NCBI GenBank assembly: GCA_004554075.1
Contig: SFOB01000028.1
Coordinates: 1-27,533 of the forward strand
Reading direction: 5' to 3'
Source: Treponema sp.
GTDB lineage: Bacteria > Spirochaetota > Spirochaetia > Treponematales > Treponemataceae
Length of the DNA: 27,533 nucleotides
Shown one piece after another: positions 1 through 7,318 of this stretch; the first letter of the stretch is position 1; each line of letters begins with the position of its first letter. The position numbers and the translations under genes were made by a program. The notes beneath the pieces were generated by a model, which had not been told where the DNA came from, made no database searches, and saw only the letters and a list, made by a program, of their open reading frames with translations.

Positions 1-67
1 GAAACAATGCTTACCGGTTCCTGGCAGGCAGTGTTGAGAAAAGTTGATTTACCTGCGGACGGGCGGC
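1..67. repeat. Perfect 67-bp inverted copy of the era 5' coding region
   Basis: Bases 1-67 are the exact reverse complement of bases 193-259, inside era and covering its P-loop codons. The match stops sharply at base 68 and reaches the first base of the window, so the inverted copy may extend further left. Identity without any mismatch, ending at a sequence edge, is typical of a contig-end palindromic chimera or a fold-back read. A recent true inverted duplication is possible but less likely. The only upstream sequence that can be trusted for era is therefore 68-116. Confidence 0.95.
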
Positions 68-79
68 TTTTTCAAACAG

Positions 80-108
80 TTGCGGTGAGTGAATTCTACT
101 GTTATACT
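80..108 (+). promoter_or_regulatory. Sigma70-type promoter of era, apparently leaderless
   Basis: A -35 box TTGCGG (80-85) and a -10 box TATACT (103-108) are separated by exactly 17 bp. Transcription would start near 115, two bases before the era ATG at 117, and no Shine-Dalgarno is visible. An 8-bp inverted repeat, ATTCTACT (93-100) and AGTAGAAT (109-116), brackets the -10 box and could be an operator. No experimental support. Confidence 0.55.
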
Positions 109-116
109 AGTAGAAT

Positions 117-1058
117 ATGAGTGATGAAATAAAAGAAAACGAAAACACAGAAAATACAGGGCCTCTCCGCACTGCTGTTGTGGCAATTATAGGCCGCCCG
201 TCCGCAGGTAAATCAACTTTTCTCAACACTGCCTGCCAGGAACCGGTAAGCATTGTTTCGCCTATTCCGCAGACAACCCGCAACGCAATTAAGGGAATTG
301 TAAATACATCTTTTGGCCAGCTGATTTTTATTGATACACCTGGCTATCATGATTCTGAAAAGAAACTAAACCTTCGACTGCGCAATGTAACAGAAAGCCA
401 GCTCGAAGGAATCGACTGCGTACTTTATGTAATTGATTCAACCCGAGCTCCAGGCGAAGAAGAAGCAAAAACCGCAGCTCTGCTCAAAGACCTGCAGAAG
501 AAAACCGTAGTAGCAATCAATAAGTGCGACCTGCCTGCCAGCCGCCCTCTTCCACTGCGTCAGTTTATAAGCGAACAGCTTCCACAAATACCAGGCAGCC
601 GTATTCTTCAGATGTCTGCCGAAAAAGACACAGGAATCAATGAGGTTCTCAAGGCCCTTTACGATATTTCTCCAGAGGGAGAGCCTGTTTACGATGAAGA
701 GCTTTACACAGATCAGGACCTTACCTTCCGTGTTTGCGAGGTAATCCGTGGAGAAGCAATCAACAGACTTCAGGATGAGATTCCTCATGCCGTTTATGTT
801 GAAGTAGCTGATATTGAACACCGCAACGAGGGCAAAAAACTCTGGATCCGCGCCTTCCTTTGTGTTGAACGCGAAAGCCAGAAAGGAATTGTAATTGGTA
901 AAGGTGCTTCGAAAATCAAGGAAATCAGAACTGCTGCCGTGCGCAAGCTTTCAGAAATCTATATTCAAAAAATAGACCTGGATTTACAGGTAAAGGTGGA
1001 TAAGAACTGGCGTCAGAGGGATTATACCCTTAACCGCCTGATTCCTTCGCAAAAGTAA
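117..1058 (+). CDS. era: GTPase Era (ribosome small-subunit assembly)
   Basis: Era is a cytoplasmic GTPase that binds the 3' end of 16S rRNA and helps 30S maturation. The 313-residue protein has the full G-domain set: P-loop GRPSAGKST (residues 26-34), switch Thr pair (53-54), DTPG (73-76), NKCD (135-138) and a G5-like SAE near 167. The C-terminal KH domain carries GKGA (261-264), the RNA-binding GXXG loop. The length is normal for Era (about 300 residues), with a short acidic N-terminal extension of roughly 18 residues. No Shine-Dalgarno precedes the ATG; the -10 box lies eight bases upstream of it, which fits a leaderless transcript. The next gene starts 31 bases downstream on the same strand, so co-transcription is plausible. 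The 5' part of the gene is repeated in inverted orientation at 1-67. Confidence 0.97.
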   Translation: MSDEIKENENTENTGPLRTAVVAIIGRPSAGKSTFLNTACQEPVSIVSPIPQTTRNAIKGIVNTSFGQLIFIDTPGYHDSEKKLNLRLRNVTESQLEGIDCVLYVIDSTRAPGEEEAKTAALLKDLQKKTVVAINKCDLPASRPLPLRQFISEQLPQIPGSRILQMSAEKDTGINEVLKALYDISPEGEPVYDEELYTDQDLTFRVCEVIRGEAINRLQDEIPHAVYVEVADIEHRNEGKKLWIRAFLCVERESQKGIVIGKGASKIKEIRTAAVRKLSEIYIQKIDLDLQVKVDKNWRQRDYTLNRLIPSQK

Positions 1059-1089
1059 GGAAATGGAGACCTGAAACCGATATTTTAAT

Positions 1090-2478
1090 ATGCTGTCTTT
1101 AGAAAAAGGCATGGAACAAGTTCAGCATGTTCTTAAGGCCGACGATATGGCCAATATCGCTTTGAAAATGCTTGCCTGCATAAATAAGGAAGCAGTTCTT
1201 CACAGCGTAAGGACAGCATATCTTGCATACAAAACCGTCTGCGTGCATCCGATGAATGAAAACTGCATGCCGGAAAAACTGGTTATGCTTGCAATCTTCC
1301 ATACCCTTGGCTATTTCCGCGAAGACATTCATTTTAATTACTTTCCTCATGAAGCCAATCTGGAATACTTTTCAAACGAAAAATCTACAGAAAGCAAATA
1401 TGTTTTTGCCTGCTACTATCTTGAATACATGACTCCCCTCAAAAGTGATGCGGTAGGCCTGCAGAATTTTCTAGAACCATACAACAAAGATTTACGCCAG
1501 TATGTTTATCAGGAAGAATACAAGGACGTAATTTACCTTTGTGCCAGAATCAGCGACTATATAGTAAAGAATCCGGATAAAACGCTGCCAGAAGATTTAA
1601 ACGAGCTTGCTCCGGGGCATTTTGATCCTGAATATGTAAAGGCCTTTACCGAGGCTAACAAAGACAATGTACTTATAAACACTATCAGAGCCGATGCTCA
1701 TATTGATGAAGTAACAAGAGTCATCTCTTCCATCCAGCTGCCCCAGGAAGCAAACCTGATGCTTGAAAAAATGCTGATTCATCTTCTGGACTTTAAGAGC
1801 ACAACAACAATGAAGCATTCCATAAACACTTCAAGTTACGCTCTTTCACTTGGTCTTCGTATGGAACTCAACAGTAAAGATTTAACTACCCTTTACAACG
1901 CTGCCTTCCTGCATGACTTTGGAAAAATGGCAACACCGCAGCGCATTCTTGAGTTTCCAGGAAAGCTTTTGCCGGAAGATATGGGCATTATGCGTCATCA
2001 TGTAAATCATTCAAAGCGCATTCTTAACGGCTATGTAGATGATGAGATTCTGCAAACCGTTTACACCCACCACGAAAAACTCAACGGCAAAGGTTATCCC
2101 CGCCACTTAAAGGGAGAAGACCTCAACAAGATTCAGCGGATTCTCACAGTAGCTGATATCACAAGTGCCCTCAACGACAGCCGCAGCTACAAGGGTGAGT
2201 TTTCAAGAGAAAAGACAATTTCTATTATCAGGGACATGACCGACAGGGGCGAACTGGATCCATCTATAACTAAGTTTATAATAGAAGATTTTGATGAAAT
2301 TGTAAAAGAACAGCAGGTTTTCCAGAATATGCTTTCGATAGACTTCAGTACGGTTGTTGTCAATTATAACAATTACATTTATGAAGATGTGGATTTGTGG
2401 GTAGAAAATCTCCTCAACGCCACTACACCATATAGTGATGATGATATTGATGAATTAGAAGATCTGGAAGAATTGTAA
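1090..2478 (+). CDS. HD-GYP domain protein, probable cyclic-di-GMP phosphodiesterase with degenerate N-terminal HD domain
   Basis: The 462-residue protein has no signal peptide or membrane segment. Its C-terminal half is an HD-GYP domain: MKHS (His243), HDFGK (275-279), a paired His at 303-304, the signature HHEKLNGKGYP (327-337) and VAD with Asp356. These are the expected metal ligands, and HD-GYP enzymes hydrolyse cyclic-di-GMP. The N-terminal part (about 38-150) follows the same pattern, with an HSVR motif and then FHTLGYFRED, but the HD pair has become HT, so it looks like a second, inactive HD domain. No receiver or sensor domain is visible. The C-terminus is acidic. The start at 1090 has no good Shine-Dalgarno (a GGAG lies about 24 bases upstream); Met8 at 1111 is an alternative start. 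It follows era by 31 bases. Confidence 0.85.
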   Translation: MLSLEKGMEQVQHVLKADDMANIALKMLACINKEAVLHSVRTAYLAYKTVCVHPMNENCMPEKLVMLAIFHTLGYFREDIHFNYFPHEANLEYFSNEKSTESKYVFACYYLEYMTPLKSDAVGLQNFLEPYNKDLRQYVYQEEYKDVIYLCARISDYIVKNPDKTLPEDLNELAPGHFDPEYVKAFTEANKDNVLINTIRADAHIDEVTRVISSIQLPQEANLMLEKMLIHLLDFKSTTTMKHSINTSSYALSLGLRMELNSKDLTTLYNAAFLHDFGKMATPQRILEFPGKLLPEDMGIMRHHVNHSKRILNGYVDDEILQTVYTHHEKLNGKGYPRHLKGEDLNKIQRILTVADITSALNDSRSYKGEFSREKTISIIRDMTDRGELDPSITKFIIEDFDEIVKEQQVFQNMLSIDFSTVVVNYNNYIYEDVDLWVENLLNATTPYSDDDIDELEDLEEL

Positions 2479-2492
2479 GCATACGTTATTTT

Positions 2493-2666
2493 AAAAATCT
2501 GAAGTGCGGAGTGAAAAAAAATACATCAGACTGCATCGAGGAGTTTTGGCGCTTAGCCATGAAAAGAATCCGAGGATTTTGCTTGCAAAACCGCAGGATT
2601 CTTACACAAAAACTAGCTCGCCCGCAGTGTGATGTGTTTTTTTTCACGGGAGCACTTCAGATTTTT
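2493..2666. repeat. Long imperfect hairpin element, ending in a T-run
   Basis: The whole segment folds on itself. The outer arms 2493-2507 and 2652-2666 are perfectly complementary over 15 bp and finish in a T-run, as in an intrinsic terminator. Inside them 2511-2534 pairs with 2624-2647 (22 of 24). Further in, CGAG pairs with CTCG, AGTTTT with AAAACT, 2564-2571 with 2596-2603 (8 bp), and finally TTTTGC (2577-2582) with GCAAAA (2585-2590). It could end transcription of the HD-GYP gene, but it is much longer than a normal terminator and may be a MITE-like element or a structured RNA. A reading frame crossing it from 2511 into the next gene is probably not translated from there. Confidence 0.8.
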
Positions 2667-2685
2667 TACACACAATGTTCTATTG

Positions 2686-2714
2686 TTCAAATCTTCCTAT
2701 TTCATTATTATAAT
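2686..2714 (+). promoter_or_regulatory. Promoter of the TSCPD gene, probably leaderless
   Basis: A perfect -10 box TATAAT (2709-2714) has a weak -35 box TTCAAA (2686-2691) 17 bp upstream. The predicted start point, about seven bases past the -10 box, falls on the ATG at 2721. No Shine-Dalgarno is present. This supports starting the gene at 2721 rather than at the upstream GTG at 2511, which lies inside the hairpin. Confidence 0.55.
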
Positions 2715-2720
2715 ATTATT

Positions 2721-2960
2721 ATGACTATAACTTACAAAACACAGGGCGTGTGCGCACGTTCTATTACTTTTGATAAGGACGAGAGTGGAAAAATCACAAA
2801 CATCAGCTTTGACGGCGGCTGTAACGGCAACCTTAAGGCAATTTCTAAACTCTGCGACGGCATGACTGCTGATGAGATTGCGGCAAAGCTTAAGGGCAAC
2901 ACATGTGGCTTTAAGAGCACAAGTTGTGCAGATCAGCTGGCAATAGCAGTTAGTAAATAA
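2721..2960 (+). CDS. Small TSCPD-domain protein (TIGR03905-like, four-cysteine type)
   Basis: This 79-residue protein matches the stand-alone TSCPD type (TIGR03905-like) by its length, its opening TYKTQGVCARSI, the GGC.GN motif and the closing C-x6-C. Cysteines are at 11, 34, 45, 62 and 69; four of them (11, 34, 62, 69) are probably the conserved set and could bind a metal. In larger proteins the TSCPD domain sits at the C-terminus of class II ribonucleotide reductases, but the free-standing form has no settled function that I know of. I chose the ATG at 2721 because the upstream extension would translate a hairpin element and lacks domain similarity. ychF begins 16 bases downstream with its own Shine-Dalgarno, so the two are likely co-transcribed. 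The family call comes from memory of the pattern, not from a search. Confidence 0.8.
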   Translation: MTITYKTQGVCARSITFDKDESGKITNISFDGGCNGNLKAISKLCDGMTADEIAAKLKGNTCGFKSTSCADQLAIAVSK

Positions 2961-2976
2961 TTTTTAGAGGATATAT

Positions 2977-4107
2977 ATGGCACTTGAATGTGGTATCGTT
3001 GGACTTCCAAACGTTGGTAAGTCTACTATTTTTTCGGCTCTGACAGCGGCACCTGCTGCAGCAGAGAATTTTCCTTTCTGTACAATCGACCCTAACATCG
3101 GTATTGTAGATCTTCCTGATGAACGCCTGGACTTCCTTGCAAGCATTCACAATCCTAAAAAGAAGACACCTGCAAGCGTAAAGTTTGTTGATATTGCAGG
3201 TCTTATCAAGGGTGCAAGCAACGGCGAAGGTCTTGGAAACAAGTTCCTTGCAAACATCCGCGAGTGTTCAGTAATTGCTCACGTAGTACGCTGCTTTGAT
3301 AATCCTGATATTATGCACGTTCGCGACAATGCAAACGAAGCAGCTCCAATTGATCCTGAAACAGATATTCTTACTATTAATTGGGAGCTCTGTCAGGCAG
3401 ACTTGAACACTATCGAAGCCCGCCAGGACAAGGTTACACGTGCCATCCGCTCTCTTGGAAAGGAAGAAGAAAAAAAATACGCTCCTTGGATTTCCGCTGT
3501 TGCAAAAATCAAGCCTCTTCTCCAGGACGGAAAATGTGCCCGCACAGCAGACCTCACAGATGATGAGAAGAATGCCCTTTACGACATGTTCCTTCTTACA
3601 ATGAAGCCTACAATTTACGTAGCAAACGTTGATGAAGAATCAATCGAAGCACAGACAAACAAATACGTAGAAATCGTAAAAAAATACGCAGACGAAGAAC
3701 ACTCAGAAGTTGTTGTAATCTGCGGTAAGTTCGAAGCAGACCTTGCTGAAATTACAGACCCTGCAGACCGCAAAGACTTTATGGATAGCGTTGGTCTTAA
3801 GGAAAGCGGACTTGCTACCCTCGCCCGCAAAACTTATCACCTTATGGGCCTTCGCACCTTCTTTACCGGCGGACCAGATGAGTGCCGTGCCTGGACAATT
3901 CACGCAGGCGACAAGGCTCCACGCGCTGCCGGCGTAATCCACACAGACTTTGAGAAGGGCTTTATTAAAGCCGAAGCATATACTATCGATGACCTCCGTC
4001 AGTACAAAGACGAAGCTGCTATCAAGGCAGCCGGCAAGTACCGCCAGGAAGGAAAGGAGTATGTAGTTCAGGACGGGGATGTTCTCTTCTTTAAGTTCAA
4101 CATCTGA
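2977..4107 (+). CDS. ychF: Ribosome-binding ATPase YchF (Obg family)
   Basis: YchF/Ola1 is a conserved P-loop NTPase of the Obg family that prefers ATP and associates with ribosomes. It is linked to translation quality and stress responses. The 376-residue protein shows GLPNVGKST (9-17), DIAG (72-75) and, in place of the GTPase NKxD, the YchF-specific NVDE (217-220), which explains the loss of guanine specificity in this family. An alpha-helical insertion lies between these motifs, and a TGS domain fills about 290-376, ending in the usual DGDVLFFKFN-type tail. The length is slightly above the typical 363-367. A Shine-Dalgarno AGAGGA (2966-2971) lies five bases before the ATG. The gene directly follows the TSCPD gene; a hairpin cluster follows its stop codon. 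Confidence 0.97.
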   Translation: MALECGIVGLPNVGKSTIFSALTAAPAAAENFPFCTIDPNIGIVDLPDERLDFLASIHNPKKKTPASVKFVDIAGLIKGASNGEGLGNKFLANIRECSVIAHVVRCFDNPDIMHVRDNANEAAPIDPETDILTINWELCQADLNTIEARQDKVTRAIRSLGKEEEKKYAPWISAVAKIKPLLQDGKCARTADLTDDEKNALYDMFLLTMKPTIYVANVDEESIEAQTNKYVEIVKKYADEEHSEVVVICGKFEADLAEITDPADRKDFMDSVGLKESGLATLARKTYHLMGLRTFFTGGPDECRAWTIHAGDKAPRAAGVIHTDFEKGFIKAEAYTIDDLRQYKDEAAIKAAGKYRQEGKEYVVQDGDVLFFKFNI

Positions 4108-4109
4108 TC

Positions 4110-4212
4110 ATGCTGACACGCAGGCGTGCAGCATATCTGGAACATATCAGGACGCTGCGCGCCTGATAAAATAATTTCGTGTCGACAAACTCGCTTCGCT
4201 CGTTTGCGACAC
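4110..4212 (+). terminator. Cluster of three hairpins between ychF and GH5
   Basis: Three palindromes follow the ychF stop codon. The first (4110-4134) pairs ATGCTG with CAGCAT and CACGC with GCGTG. The second (4146-4167) pairs ATCAGG-CGC with GCG-CCTGAT and is followed by an A/T stretch. The third (4179-4212) pairs GTGTCG with CGACAC and CAAAC with GTTTG around a TCGCTTCGCTC loop. A related CTTCGCTCG string recurs at 4241-4249. None has a clean U-tract directly after it, so rho-independent termination is plausible but not shown; they may instead be REP-like elements. Confidence 0.6.
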
Positions 4213-4269
4213 AAATCATAAACTAACAAAAAAAAGCTTGCTTCGCTCGCTTGCAATCGGAGGGCAAAC

Positions 4270-5895
4270 ATGGAAATCAAATCAAAACTTTTCAAATCAA
4301 TCACAACCTTAATTCTTTCAGCTACACTCACCTTCAACGCTTTTGCAGAAAAAAAACTCAACACTTCACTCAAAGCAATGGAAATTGCAAAGCAGATGGA
4401 GTGCGGCTGGAACCTCGGTAACACTTTAGAGGCCCGCGATAACTGGTCCCCTAAATCTAAAATTTTTCCTTTTAATGAAGGCCTGAGTTCTGAAACTGAC
4501 TGGAGCGAAGAGCTTACCACAAAGGCCATTATTGAAACTGGAATCAAAAACGGTTATAAAACAATCCGCATTCCGGTTACCTGGTGCAACCACTTAGTGG
4601 ACGCTAACTACACAATCGATCCACAGTGGATGGCCCGCGTAAAACAGATTGTAGACTGGTCTATTGATGCAGGCTACTACGTAATTTTAAATGAGCATCA
4701 TTCTGTTCATGACGAAATGAACTCCCCTATCAAACACTGCGAAGGCTACAATGTAAGCAGTAAAGATGCAAAAGAATCAAAAGCCTTTTTGCAGGCAATC
4801 TGGAAGCAGATTTCTGCAACCTTCAACAACGACTACGACGAGCACCTGATTTTTGAAACAATGAATGAACCAAGAAACACGGCTCATGAGCACTGCTGGA
4901 ATCCGGAACCTAAAACCTGTCAGGTATGCAAAGCCGATGTTCAACTCTTAAATGAATATAATCAGCTTGTACTTGATACAATCCGTGCTAGCGGCGGAAA
5001 TAACGCAAACCGTTTTGTAATGATCCCAGGAATTGGAACAAGTATAAGTACTGCCTTGGCAGACTATTTTGCAATGCCAAAGGATTCTGCAAAAGACAAA
5101 CTGATGGTAACAGTCCATATGTACCCATTGGATTTTGGTGGAACAGGAAGAGGATCACATCATTTTAATTCTGAAACTAAAAACGAAATCATTTCCAGCT
5201 ATACAAAGCTTAATGATAAATTTGCAAAAAACGGCATTCCAGTAGTTCTGGGAGAATGTGGAGCTTCAAAAAAAGCAGTCACATACTGGGAAAACGGTGT
5301 AGAAAAACTTATCACTGACTATGTGGTAACTTATGAAGATCGTCTCCAGTGTTTTTCTTTAATTGCAAGCCGTACAGGAAAGTATTCAATGCCAATGATC
5401 AACTGGGACTGTGGTGGCGAAAAGTACATGGCTACAGTGAACCGCAAAAACTGTAAACTTTTTGAACCCGAGTATACTGCTACCATAATCCAAGCCTGGC
5501 AGAATGCAAATAAAAATCCGGATTCTATTGTTGTAGACGATATACAAATTTCTCTAGATAAAATAAATCTATGGGATCCTGAAAACTCATCTTATGATAG
5601 TAAAAATCATATTCTAAAGTTTGATGGTCAATGGAAAGGCGGAGATATCTATCTTGGTGAAATAGACCTCATAAATTATTCTTATCTTGTTTTCAAATTA
5701 AAAACAACAGCTGTTTTTAATATTGAAGTACGCCATAATGATGAAAATACTGGTAAAAAATATAAATTCGATAAAAAATCAAAAATCCTGAAAATTCCAC
5801 TTGATAAGAATAGAAAACTTTCTATTCTTTTATTCCAGAATGAAAACACACCTGCAGTAATTTCTTTTGAAGAGATCTATCTTTCTACAAAATAG
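4270..5895 (+). CDS. Secreted GH5 endoglucanase/hemicellulase with C-terminal beta-sandwich module
   Basis: A 541-residue exported glycoside hydrolase. The signal peptide is about residues 1-26, ending AFA before EKK. The GH5 TIM barrel covers about 35-412: GWNLGNTLEA (46-55), the arginine in TIRIPVTW, NEHHS (141-145), acid/base Glu200 in MNEPR, His283/Tyr285, and nucleophile Glu329 in GECG. This motif set resembles subfamily GH5_4 (cellulases, xyloglucanases, lichenases); the exact substrate cannot be read from sequence. Residues about 425-541 form a separate beta-rich module that resembles the N-terminal module of the other GH5 protein at 7319-9379 and is probably carbohydrate-binding. A loop after the acid/base residue holds His206, His208, Cys209, Cys217 and Cys220. 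A strong Shine-Dalgarno GGAGGG (4259-4264) lies five bases before the ATG. The permease starts nine bases after the stop. Confidence 0.93.
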   Translation: MEIKSKLFKSITTLILSATLTFNAFAEKKLNTSLKAMEIAKQMECGWNLGNTLEARDNWSPKSKIFPFNEGLSSETDWSEELTTKAIIETGIKNGYKTIRIPVTWCNHLVDANYTIDPQWMARVKQIVDWSIDAGYYVILNEHHSVHDEMNSPIKHCEGYNVSSKDAKESKAFLQAIWKQISATFNNDYDEHLIFETMNEPRNTAHEHCWNPEPKTCQVCKADVQLLNEYNQLVLDTIRASGGNNANRFVMIPGIGTSISTALADYFAMPKDSAKDKLMVTVHMYPLDFGGTGRGSHHFNSETKNEIISSYTKLNDKFAKNGIPVVLGECGASKKAVTYWENGVEKLITDYVVTYEDRLQCFSLIASRTGKYSMPMINWDCGGEKYMATVNRKNCKLFEPEYTATIIQAWQNANKNPDSIVVDDIQISLDKINLWDPENSSYDSKNHILKFDGQWKGGDIYLGEIDLINYSYLVFKLKTTAVFNIEVRHNDENTGKKYKFDKKSKILKIPLDKNRKLSILLFQNENTPAVISFEEIYLSTK

Positions 5896-5904
5896 GAGTT
5901 TCTG

Positions 5905-7239
5905 ATGAATATTAAATGGATAATACTTGCCCTCGCGCTTGTAATGTATTTACTTGTTATCATCTTTCAGGGTAAGAAAGTTTGGATGACAAGCTGTGCA
6001 GCACTTATTACTATTGTACTGGGCTTTCTAGCTCAGGGCGGCGTGCTTGCAGGAAATGTTTTTGAACCACTTAGCGGAGCCGGACAGCTTGCCCATCACA
6101 TCTTCCTCGAGCTCATCAACTGGAATATTCTTATGATTTATGTGGGCTCTATGATTATTGCAGCCCTCTTTATTTATTCACGAGTTCCAGCCCGTATTGC
6201 CGACGCCCTTGTTACAATTTCACCAAGTACAGGAATTGCAGTTATTCTGATTCTTGCAATGACCGGTATTATTTCTATTTTTGTTGAAAACGTAGCAACA
6301 GTTCTTGTAATGGCTCCGATTGCCCTCGCGCTTTCTAAAAAGCTCAAGCTGAATCCGGTTCCATTTATGATTGGTCTGGCTCTTATGTCTAACCTGGAAG
6401 GAACAGCAACTCTGGTTGGCGACCCTCCAAGCATGATTTTCGCAAGCTACGCTCACTACACCTTCAATGACTTTTTTGTTCATCAGGGAAAGATTTCTAT
6501 CTTCTTCTTCATTCAGGCAGGCCTTATTGTGGGTTGTATTTTCTTTTACTGCTTCTTCAGCAAGGCAAAGGAAAAGGCAAGTGTAGATAAAGAACCTGTA
6601 ATTTCTTATCTGCCACTCTGGCTTCTTTTGATTATGATTGGCGGACTGGCTGTGATTTCATTTTTGACCCCGGAACTGGGCTACAGCTCGGGCTGTTTTG
6701 TACTTGGCCTTGGTTTGCTGGGGCTTCTCTGGTATCGTCTGTCGCAGAAAAAGTCTCCGGCAGAAATCTGGCAGCTTGTAAAAGAACTGGACTGGGAAAC
6801 TATCGCCTTTTTGATTGGAATCTTTGTTGTTGTCGGCGCCATCAGCGAAACTGGATTGCTTGATGATTTTGCTGGATGGCTTGCTCACGTAACAGGCGGC
6901 AGCAAATTCGCAGGCTTTATTTTGATTCTTGCCTTCTCTATTTTGATTTCCGGCTTTGTAGACAATGTTCCATACATCATCGTAATGCTTCCGGTTGCAG
7001 GCTCACTTGCCACAGGACTTGGAATCCAGAAAGAGCTTTTGATGTTCGCCCTTCTGATTGGTTCCTGTCTGGGCGGAAACCTCACTCCATTCGGAGCTTC
7101 GGCTAACGTTGTTGCTATGGGAATCCTCAAAAAGGAAGGTCACCCTATCAGCTTCCCAGGCTTCTTAAAAATCTCTGCACCGTTTACAATTTTGACAACC
7201 GCCGCCGCAGCCGCTTTACTCTGGGCTGTCTGGGCATAG
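5905..7239 (+). CDS. ArsB/NhaD/SLC13-type ion or anion permease
   Basis: A 444-residue integral membrane protein with roughly eleven hydrophobic segments, of the ion-transporter superfamily that includes ArsB, NhaD, CitM and SLC13 carriers. Family hallmarks appear twice, as expected for its inverted-repeat fold: ENVATVLVMAPIALAL followed by SNLEGTATLVGDPPSMI in the first half, and DNVPYIIVMLPV followed by GGNLTPFGASANVVAMG in the second. These pairs form the substrate and cation sites in relatives. Whether it carries sodium/proton, a dicarboxylate, sulfate or an oxyanion cannot be decided. The Shine-Dalgarno AGGAG (5894-5898) overlaps the stop codon of the upstream GH5 gene and sits six bases before the ATG, so the two genes are translationally coupled. 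The link to glucan breakdown is not obvious; export or uptake of organic acids would be one guess. Confidence 0.88.
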   Translation: MNIKWIILALALVMYLLVIIFQGKKVWMTSCAALITIVLGFLAQGGVLAGNVFEPLSGAGQLAHHIFLELINWNILMIYVGSMIIAALFIYSRVPARIADALVTISPSTGIAVILILAMTGIISIFVENVATVLVMAPIALALSKKLKLNPVPFMIGLALMSNLEGTATLVGDPPSMIFASYAHYTFNDFFVHQGKISIFFFIQAGLIVGCIFFYCFFSKAKEKASVDKEPVISYLPLWLLLIMIGGLAVISFLTPELGYSSGCFVLGLGLLGLLWYRLSQKKSPAEIWQLVKELDWETIAFLIGIFVVVGAISETGLLDDFAGWLAHVTGGSKFAGFILILAFSILISGFVDNVPYIIVMLPVAGSLATGLGIQKELLMFALLIGSCLGGNLTPFGASANVVAMGILKKEGHPISFPGFLKISAPFTILTTAAAAALLWAVWA

Positions 7240-7315
7240 ATTGCCACGCACTTCGTACTCGCAATGACGAAAACACTGCGCCATTGCGAGAAGCCCAAAG
7301 GGCAAGACTGTAATC
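7239..7315. repeat. REP-like palindrome between convergent genes
   Basis: The segment opens with GATTGCCACGCACTTCGTAC and closes with an imperfect reverse copy. CTCGCAATG (7258-7266) pairs exactly with CATTGCGAG (7282-7290), and the outer GATT (7239-7242) pairs with AATC (7312-7315). The motif of CATTGCGAG joined to a CGTGGCAATC-type end is a dispersed intergenic palindrome seen in many bacterial genomes. Here it begins in the permease stop codon and ends three bases before the stop of the opposing GH5 gene, so it may serve as a shared transcript end. Confidence 0.7.
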
Positions 7316-7318
7316 TGC

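Noticed and set aside
2511..2720. N-terminal 70-residue extension of the TSCPD protein
   Set aside because: It would translate most of the long hairpin and the predicted promoter. The family starts at the ATG at 2721.
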